From Chlorocebus sabaeus (taxonomy: Eukaryota; Chordata; Mammalia; Primates; Cercopithecidae): a stretch of 64,000 nucleotides of DNA. Position numbers and translations under genes: made by a program. The stretch is from the NCBI RefSeq assembly GCF_047675955.1, contig NC_132910.1, forward strand, positions 97,986,923 through 98,050,922. The letters run 5' to 3'. Of this stretch, positions 57,039 to 64,000 are shown one piece after another (positions within the stretch are counted from its first letter, which is position 1; the number at the start of each line of letters is the position of its first letter). Under the pieces are notes generated by a model. The model made no database searches, was not told where the DNA came from, and saw only the letters and a program-made list of their open reading frames with translations.

Positions 57039-57760
57039 TTCAGTTTTATTGAGATAAAATTCACATAGAATACAATTCACCCACTTAAAGTATAACATTC
57101 AGTGGTTTTTAATATATTCATAAAGTAGTTCAACCATCACTTTAGTCAATTTTAGAATACTTTTAGTACTGCCAAAAGAAATCCTGTATTGATTAGTAGT
57201 TGCTGCTCATTTCCTACCCACCCACTACCATGCCTAGGTAACCGCTAATGTATTTTCTACCATTATAGAGTTACTTATTCTGGAAATTTCATACACATGG
57301 AATTACAGAATAAAATGACTGGCTCTTTTCACTTAGCATAATACTTTCAAGGTTTATCTATTTTGCAACATGTATCAGTCTTTCATTTTATTGTATTGCC
57401 AAATGATATTTCATTGTATGGATATACCACATTTTATTTATTCATTCATTAGTTGACGGACATTTGAGTTATTTCCCACTTATAAGCTATTACGAATAAT
57501 GCTATTGTGAACAATGATGTACAGGTTTTTGTGGAAATATATATATTTTTTATTTCCCTTGGGAGTAGAAGTGCTGAATCATGTGGAAACTCTGTGTTTA
57601 ACCTTTCGAAGAACTGACAGACTGTTTTCCAAAATGGATGCATCATTTTATATATTCCCACCAGTGATGAATGAGTTTCTAATTTCTCCATATTCTCACC
57701 AACACTTACTATCTATTAGATTTTAGCCAACATAGTGAGGATAAAGTAGTTCATTTTGGG
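57039..57760 (-). repeat. L1M 3' UTR and ORF2 3' end (part of 57039-62489)
   Basis: Antisense landmarks: 'attcagtggtttttaatata', 'ttagcataatactttcaagg', 'attgtatggatataccacat', 'ttccaaaatggatgcatcat' and 'ttctcaccaacacttactat'. The frames 57449-57691 (minus) and 57514-57726 (plus) are relics or shadows. Confidence 0.85.
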
Positions 57761-59990
57761 GGGAGTAATTCAAAGTTATATTGTATTTTAAATTTCATTG
57801 TTTTGTATTCATTGTTAAACTATCAAAGTAGAGTTGATTTTTATATGTTTTTCTTATATCTTGTGCTCTCACTGAAACCATTTATTAGTTCCAGGAGAGT
57901 TTTTTTGTTTGTTTATTGTTTTTGTAGATTCCTTATGATTTTCTGCATAGAAAATTATATCATCTGTAAATAGGAACAGTTTTACTTATTTATTTCCAAC
58001 CTGCATGACTTTTACAGGCTAGAAATTATGGTGCTGTGTTGAATAAGATTGGTGGGAATGCACATTTTTGCCTTGTTCTGGATCTTAGAAAGCTTTCAGA
58101 CTTTCACCATCGTGTGTAATGATGATAGCTATAGGTGTTTGCAGGTGTTCTTCTGCTTATAGAGAAAGTGTTCTATCAATTTACATACCTCTGAGGGTTT
58201 TTATAATGAATAGATATTGAATTTTGTCAAATAGTTTTCTTCACTGATTGATATACGATTTTTTTCCTCTTTAGCCTCTTAGTATGGTGGATTACATTTA
58301 TTTATTTTCTAAAACAGATAGCCTTGCATTCCTAGAATAAATTCCCTATGGTAATGGGATATAATTTTTTAAATTGCTGAACTCTATTTTCTAATGTTTT
58401 TTAAAGAATTATTGTGTCCATAACTATGAGGGATATTAATCTATTAATATTTTGTTTTATTTTCTTTTTTTTTTTTTTTTACTATCTTTGTTTTGGTATC
58501 AAGATGATGGTAACTTCATAAAGCAAATTGGAAAATACTCATTTCTCTTCTGTTTTTCGAAAGAAGTTGTGTAGAATTGATGTTAATTCTTCCTTAAACC
58601 TTTGGAGAGGTTTTGAATTATATATTCAATTTCCTTCATAAAGTCTATCTAAATTATTGATTTCATATTAGGTGAGTTGTGACATTTATATTTTTCAAGG
58701 AATTAAACCATTTCATCTGAGTTATCAAATGTATGGGTGTGGAGTTAGTTGTGGTGTTCACTTATTATACTTTTAATATCTACAGGGTCTGTACTGATCG
58801 TCCCTGTTGCATTCCTTCTTTGGTGATATTGCTATAAGTTTTTTAATTTTAATTTTATTGATCTTTGTAAAAATTCAGTTCTTTGCTACATATATTTTCT
58901 CTCTTTTTTATTTTCAATGTCTATTTCTGCTGTATCTTTATTTTTTCCTTCCCTCTCCTTGCTTTGAGTTTATATTGCAACAATTCTTTTCAAGTTACTG
59001 ACATGAGAGATTAGATTATTAATTTGAGATGTGTTCTCTATTCTTATACATGTATTTACTGCTACATATTTCTTTCCCAGTTTTTTTTTCTTTTTCTCAT
59101 TATTTTTGATAAGTTTTGTTTTAATTTATATTCTGTTAAACTTTTTTTATTTCCCTTGAAACTTCCTTCTTTATTCATGGATAAATTAGAAGTGTGTTGT
59201 TTAATTTACAGGAGTTTGGTGAGTTTCTTGTTATCTTTCTGTTATTAACACCTAGTTTGATTCCATTGTGGTTGGAGAATGCCCTCTATATGATTTCAAT
59301 ACTTTTAAATTCACTGAGGGTTTGTCTTATGGCCCAGAAAGTGCATTCTGCTGTGGTTGAGTGGAGTGCTCTATTAATAACAATTAGATCTTGCTGGTTG
59401 ATGAGTTCATCTATATTAATAATTTTGTCGATTTTTCTATCAATTGTTAAGAGAGAATTTGTCTATTTCTCCTTTAAGTTTTATCAGTTTTTGTTTTACA
59501 TATTTTGAAGCTCTGTTGTTCAGTTGCATATGCATTTAGGATTTCTATGTTGTCTTGATGGATTGATTTTTTATCATTATATAATAACTCTTTCCCTCTC
59601 TAGTAATCTTCTTTGTTCTAAAATCAATTTTACCTCATATTCATATGGCCACTTGTGCTTTCTTTTGATTAATGTTTGCATGATGTGTTTTTTTCATCTT
59701 TTTACTTTCAACCTGCCTATGTGCTTATAACTGAATGAATTTGTTATGAACAGAATATAGTCAAGTGGTGTTTTTAATCCAATCTGTCAATCTCTGTCTT
59801 TTAATAGACATATTTAGACCATTTATACTTAATGTAATTATTATTAGGGCCTAGCCTAAATCTGCCATTTTAGTTTTTGTTTTCTGTTTATTTTCTTTGT
59901 TTTTTTTTTTTTTTTTTTTCTCTTTATTTTCTTTTTTCTCCCTTCCTGGAGGCTATTTAAACATTTTCTTGGAATCTATTTTGATTTACC
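57761..59990 (-). pseudogene. L1M ORF2 relic: reverse transcriptase and endonuclease
   Basis: Antisense text of the reverse transcriptase ('catctgtaaataggaacagt' at ~57960, 'tcaaatagttttcttcactg' at ~58228, 'tggtatcaagatgatggtaa' at ~58493) and endonuclease ('ttgattccattgtggttgga' at ~59257, 'tatggcccagaaagtgcatt' at ~59328, 'cacttgtgctttcttttgat' at ~59649, 'aatctgtcaatctctgtctt' at ~59781). No open frame survives. Confidence 0.85.
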
Positions 59991-60900
59991 TATACTGTTT
60001 TTGATAGTTTTTTTTGTGGTCACTCTAGATGTTATATTTTAAATAGAGATATAGATAGATAGATAAATAGATGCTAGACAGACAGACATATAGATAGAAT
60101 CATAGAATTATACTCTACTCCTTATTGGTATCATCATCTTACCAGTTTGACTGAAATATACATAACTTAGTTCCTTTACCCTCCTCCATGTATGATTACC
60201 TTACGTAATTTATCTATGTACATTTAGAGCCATATCAATGTTATAATTTTTGCTTCAACTACATACGTAATTTAGAAAATTCAAGAGGACAAGGAAAGCC
60301 TATTGTATTTACCCATGTTTTTTCTTACCGTGTTTTTCTTTCCTAATGTTCCAAGTTTTCTTCTTTTATCATATAATTTCTATTTAGAGAGCTTCAATTA
60401 TTTTAGAATACATCCACTAGTGACAAATTCCCATATTTTTCCTTCATATGAGAATGTATTAATTTATTCGTTATTCCTGAAAGGTATTTGTGTGGGGTAT
60501 AGGATTCTGGCTGGCAGTTCTTTCATTTCAGCACCTAAAAAATATGCTACTTCCTTCTGGGTCCCATAGTTCCTGGTAAGAAATCAATTATTATTTGAAT
60601 TGTTTTTCACCTATAGGTAAAGTGAAACTATGGTGCCCTAAAAAGTTTTTGGTTTATAAAAGTTTAATTATAATGTATCTTCGTGTGAATTTGTTTGGAT
60701 TTATCCCGTTCAGGATTCATTCAGCTTCTTAAATTTGTAGATTTGTCTCTTACCAAATTTGGGACATTTTCAGTCATTACTCTTCTGGCACTTTTTCAGC
60801 CCCATCCTTTTCCTCCTTTTCTTCCAGTACTCTAAACCCACAAATGTTAAATCTTTTCTTGTAGTTACACAGGTCCCTAAGGCTCTGATTCACATTGCTG
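59991..60900 (-). pseudogene. L1M ORF1 relic
   Basis: Antisense ORF1. 'gggtataggattctggctgg' (~60497) is the reverse complement of the ORF1 C-terminal 'ccagaattctatacc' motif. The minus frame 60777-61034 ends with 'NQSLRDLCNYKKRFNICGFR', matching the ORF1 phrase that follows the coiled coil, then an acidic Glu-rich stretch. Upstream residues of that frame come from the minisatellite 5' UTR and are not protein-derived. Confidence 0.78.
60045..60096. repeat. (GATA)n/(GACA)n microsatellite
   Basis: 'atagatagatagataaatag' followed by 'agacagacagacatatagat'. Lies in the ORF1-ORF2 spacer of the antisense L1M. Confidence 0.92.
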
Positions 60901-62290
60901 ACCTGGCACTGGGGTAAGCTTTGAGTTTGAGTCTGCAGAAGTTGACCAGATCTTGGGATAGGCCTGGCACCTAGGTCCACTGGGGTCAACCTGGAGCCTG
61001 AGTCCATGGAGATGTGCCTAGGTCCTGAGTCCATGGGGATGACCTGGAGACAGGATCTTCAGGGATGGTCCTGGAACCATGGGGGCCAGCCTGGCACTAA
61101 AGTCTACTGAAGTTGCCCTAGACCTTGGGTCTCCTGAAGCAGGCCTGAACCCAGGGTCCACTGAAGCCTGAGGCCACTAGGACTTCCTTGGATCCTCAGG
61201 CCAGCTTGGTGCTGAGGCAGGCATAAAATCTGGGTATGCAGGGGCTGTTCTAAAGCCTAGGATTGTGTGTACTGGCCTGGAACTTGAAGCCATAGAGACT
61301 AGAATTTTGGGTCCTAGGAGGTCCTAGTTAGCCTGGAGCTTGGGTGCATGAGGGCTAATCTCAAGTCTAGGTTTGTTGATGCTGGCCTGAAGGTTAGGTC
61401 TGCAAGGGCCTACCTGAGTCCTGGGGCTCTGGGGCCTGGAACCTGGGTCTATAAGGGAAGTCATGGAGATTGAGTCCATGGAGGCTGTCCAGCACTGAGA
61501 TCTATTGGAATGGGCCTGGACCCTGAGTCTGTTGGAACATGTGGTCAGTCTGGAGGGTGGGGATGCAGTCATTGGCCTGACACTAGGCAGACCTAGTGCC
61601 TATGGCTACAAGTGCCAGCCTGTCACCTGAGGCCAGATATGCCAACCTAGTACTGGTGCAGGCCTGAAGTCTGAGGCTACATGGGCTGATCTGGCTCTAG
61701 GCTGGACTGGAAACTGGGGAACCATAAAGCCTGGAGTCACAGAGATTGGCCTTGGCATTGGGTGAGCCTAGAACCTATATCCACAGGGGCTGGCCTGAAG
61801 GCTGGGTCCATAGGTGCTGGCTTGATGGCTAGGGCTGCAGGACCAGCCTGATGGCTTGGGCAGGCCTGAAGCCAAGGGCCACTGCACCTGGCTTGGAGAC
61901 TGAGACTGCGGGATGATTCTGAAGCCTTGTCTCTGGTGGCTGACCTGGCATTCAAAGCCTGCAGCTACTGGGGCTGGCCCAGTGCTGGGGCCAGTGTACA
62001 GCCTGGGGCTACTGGGTGGGGCTGCCTGGTGGTAGAGTAGGCCGGAAGACTGAGTGTACCTGGCAGGCCTGGACACTGGGACTGCAAGATCAGGCTTGGT
62101 GCTGGGGTAAACCTAAATGCACAGTCTATGGGTACCAGCGTAGTGTGTGGAGACAAAGTGACCTTCCCAGTGCTGAACTGCATTTGTGTGTGCCTGGTGT
62201 TTGGATCTAAGACCTGGTGCTCACTTTCCTCTCCTTTCAGCAAGTGAAGGATGTCTCCCCTGTCCCCACCACCCACTCTCCCCGCTGACA
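60900..62290 (-). repeat. GC-rich degenerate minisatellite in the L1M 5' UTR
   Basis: About 1.3 kb built from loosely repeated units of roughly 30-45 bases around phrases such as 'gcctggaacctgggtc', 'ggggctggcctgaaggctgg' and 'cctgagtccatgg'. Several old L1M lineages carry this kind of tandem 5' UTR. It produces many overlapping Pro/Ser/Ala-rich minus frames (61324-61572, 61737-61955, 61768-62076, 61965-62291), none of which is a gene. It is the most GC-rich kilobase in the window. Confidence 0.85.
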
Positions 62291-62489
62291 TGAGAAATGT
62301 AAAACTGTCCTTCCTAACCTCTTCGATGTATCTTTTCTTATTTCTGCACTACCTCAAGATACTGTAATCTCCCAACTGTTTTCCTTAGCTCTTGTGAAGG
62401 TATTTCTGTACATGGATAGTTGTTCAAATTGATGTTTCTGCAGGGGGATGAGTGGTAAAAATGGTATTCTGCCATCTTGCTGATATCTC
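62291..62489 (-). promoter_or_regulatory. 5' end of the antisense L1M
   Basis: On the minus strand the element opens with 'tgagatatcagcaagatggc' then 'agaataccatttttaccact'. 'caagatggc' is the YY1-like core near the L1 start. Promoter activity today is unknown. Confidence 0.6.
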
Positions 62490-62932
62490 AACCTATTAAA
62501 AATTTATTTCAAATATTATGGTTACAGTTTTTAGCTTCAATGTACTTGGGGATGTTACTTTGCTCACTTTTCCCTTTATCATAACTTTGTATAGAACTTA
62601 ATCACAATCCTTTTATGTCACTCATGTTTAAGCACAACACATTTTTCTGTGCTTCTAAGAGAAGCCTGCTTTGTAGGAGAGCAGGATGAACCAGAAGATA
62701 TTTCTTAGTTTCATGATTATAGGACTCATAGTTCTACACCAACAATTGAATAATTTAATACATGGAAACAATTATTTCTGAAATCTGCTTTCTTTTCTCT
62801 TCTCGTTTTCATATCTGAATCTTTTTTTTCCCCTTAGTGGCTCTGTCCTGCTGTCAATGTGGATTTTAACCCCTGAAGTCATTTCTCAATATGAGGCTTT
62901 CTCTTAGAAGAAAATTTCAGCTGATTAGTTAT
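62490..62932. other. Unique sequence
   Basis: No feature recognised; T run at 62822-62829. Confidence 0.4.
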
Positions 62933-62941
62933 AAGAATTCA

Positions 62942-62999
62942 GGTGCTGTCTGTCACCTCTTCCCTTGGTTAGGAAAGGGAATTCCCAATGCCTCACCCT
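62942..62999 (-). mobile_element. Inverted L1PA 5' UTR piece
   Basis: 'cttcccttggttaggaaagg' and 'gaattccc' are the reverse complement of the L1PA 5' UTR at 48690-48720 ('ggaattccctttcctagcca'). 'caatgcctcaccctg' follows, continuing the inverted UTR after about 26 missing bases. It abuts the sense L1 3' end at ~63000. Confidence 0.8.
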
Positions 63000-63287
63000 G
63001 GAAAGGATAATAAATCATGCTGCTATAAAGACACATGCACACATATGTTTATTGTGGAACGATTCACAATAGCGAAGACTGGGAACCAACCCAAATGTCC
63101 ATTGATGACAGACTGGATTAAGAAAATGTGGCACATATACACCATGGAATACTATGCAGCCATAAAAAAGGATGAGTTCATGTCCTTTGTAGGGACATGG
63201 ATGCAGCTGGAAACCATCATTCTCAGCAAACTATCGCAAGGCCAAAAAACCAAACACCGCATGTTCTCACTCAAAGGTGGGAATTGA
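62988..63287 (+). pseudogene. L1 ORF2 C-terminal fragment
   Basis: A 99-codon frame ending with L1 ORF2 C-terminal residues 'MFIVERFTIAKTGNQPKCPL', 'IKKMWHIYTMEYYAAIKKDE' and 'LSQGQKTKHRMFSLKGGN'. Its first residues come from the inverted 5' UTR. No catalytic domain. Confidence 0.9.
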
Positions 63288-63502
63288 ACAATGAGATCAC
63301 TTGGACACATGAAGGGGAACATCACACACCGGGGCCTGTCGTGGGGTTGGGGGAGGGGGGAGGGATAGCATTAGGAGATATACCTACTGTAAATGATGAG
63401 TTAATGGGTGCAGCACACCAACATGGCACGTGTATACATATGTAACAAACCTGCACTTTGTGCACATGTACCCTAGAACATAAAGTATAATAATAATAAA
63501 AA
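63000..63502 (+). mobile_element. L1PA 3' end, sense, joined to an inverted 5' piece
   Basis: Sense L1 3' end from 'gaaaggataataaatcatgc' through the ORF2 C-terminus and 3' UTR ('gggttgggggaggggggagg') to 'aagtataataataataaaaaa'-type tail. Possible short duplications 'aagaattca' (62933-62941) and 'aagatttca' (63503-63511), 8 of 9, bracket the inverted piece plus this 3' end as one insertion. Confidence 0.92.
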
Positions 63503-63770
63503 AAGATTTCACAGGGCTCAAATTTATAGCATAAAGATTGGTAACCAGGTACCCTATAGGGCTCAAATTTATAGCATTTTCAAGCTTCTCAGAGTCTCCC
63601 TGCACTCATACAGACAGGGGCTTCAACTCCCAGTTTGGCTGTTTGGCTGAGACTGAGGGACAGAGTTTCTACCTCTGTGTGCAGTCCCTTTATTTTGGGG
63701 TAAATATTTGTTAGCAGTTTCTGAATTCTCTGGATCTCAACTTTCCTTTGCAGTTTCAACCACGGGGATG
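63503..63770. other. Unique sequence with a 20-bp direct repeat
   Basis: 'agggctcaaatttatagcat' occurs at 63513-63532 and 63558-63577. The 25 bases between ('aaagattggtaaccaggtac' and 'cctat') are not repeated. Rest is unremarkable. Confidence 0.8.
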
Positions 63771-64000
63771 TGTCTTTGTTTGGGTTGCTACAACAAATTA
63801 CCATAGACTGGTGGCTTAAACAGTAAACATTTATCTATCAAACCACTGGAGGCTAAGAAGTCCAAGATCAAGGTGTCAACAGACCTGGTGTCTGGTAAGG
63901 ACTCACTTCCTGGTTTGTAGATGGCTGTCTTCTCATTACATCTTCTCACATGATAGAGAGCAGAGACACATAGCAAGCTCTTGTGTCTCTTCTTATAAGA
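63771..64000 (-). repeat. MLT1-type MaLR LTR, antisense, cut by the window edge
   Basis: 'tgtctttgtttgggttgcta', 'ccatagactggtggcttaaa', 'aagtccaagatcaaggtgtc' and 'tggtgtctggtaaggactca' are the reverse complement of the MLT1A-like LTR 3' half seen in sense at 8899-9260. It runs off the right edge. Confidence 0.85.

Larger units (their letters stand above)
57039..62489 (-). mobile_element. Nearly complete antisense L1M (5.4 kb) with tandem-repeat 5' UTR
   Basis: 3' end on the left ('cagttttattgagataaaat', 57039) and 5' end on the right ('gccatcttgctgatatctca', about 62489), the reverse complement of the L1 start 'cagcaagatggcag'. Order on the minus strand: 5' UTR with minisatellite (62.5-60.9 kb), ORF1 (60.9-60.0 kb), ORF2 (59.99-57.75 kb) and 3' UTR. 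ORF2 is about 2.3 kb instead of 3.8 kb, so deletions have occurred. No clear target duplication; the age is that of mammalian-wide L1s. Confidence 0.85.

Noticed and set aside
60900..62290. CRISPR-like or satellite array
   Set aside because: Units are irregular in length and sequence with no constant repeat and unique spacers, and the block sits inside an L1M.
61324..62291. Overlapping Pro/Ser/Ala-rich minus-strand frames as novel proteins
   Set aside because: They lie in the degenerate GC-rich minisatellite of an L1M 5' UTR; long open frames are expected from repeated stop-poor units.

Overview
The window is intergenic or intronic primate DNA made of layered transposable elements in an AT-rich background. 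No host protein-coding gene, tRNA, rRNA or known small RNA could be recognised, and every long open reading frame is explained by a LINE-1 (L1), a Tigger transposon or low-complexity DNA. L1PA/L1PB-type L1 copies and AluJ/S/Y elements place it in a higher primate. The youngest Alu (9944-10240) carries base changes I associate with the AluYR family of Old World monkeys, so a macaque- or baboon-like species is more likely than human. This rests on one element and remembered consensus sequences.

Layout. 1-9.3 kb: an MIR, an L2 fragment, an antisense ancient L1M, then a 3.8 kb antisense L1P with an Alu inside it and an MLT1-type LTR. 9.3-16 kb: AluY, AluJ, MIR relics, an AT-rich minisatellite and a 70-bp tandem duplication. 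16-19 kb: a poly(A) tract, two direct copies of a ~240-bp segment 1.5 kb apart, a (TC)n tract and a 5'-truncated L1 with target-site duplications. 19-26.7 kb: mostly unique, with one Alu and weak MIR/L2 relics. 26.7-28.0 kb: three Tigger-type DNA transposons in a row, each with TA target sites. 28-43 kb: mostly unique, with (TG)n tracts, L1M relics, an MIR split by a 0.5 kb insertion, an AluS and a MaLR solo LTR with a perfect 5-bp duplication.

43.4-64 kb is dense L1. It holds an L1M whose 5' UTR/ORF1 is joined directly to its 3' end; a 6.2 kb nearly full-length L1PA with 17-bp target duplications and an apparent 3' transduction; antisense L1M fragments carrying two Alus; an almost complete antisense L1M (57.0-62.5 kb) whose GC-rich 5' UTR is a degenerate minisatellite; a small L1PA with an inverted 5' UTR piece; and an antisense MLT1-type LTR running off the right edge.

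All L1 copies look dead. In the 6.2 kb L1PA, ORF1 has a frameshift and early stop, and ORF2 has a nonsense codon after the endonuclease, a changed reverse-transcriptase FADD motif and further frameshifts. I found no convincing undescribed biological system. The points most worth checking are the L1PA tail, the ORF2-less L1M, the inverted L1PA, the local duplications, the AT hairpin cluster and the Tigger trio. Family names come from sequence recognition without database searches, and boundaries of old elements may be off by tens of bases.
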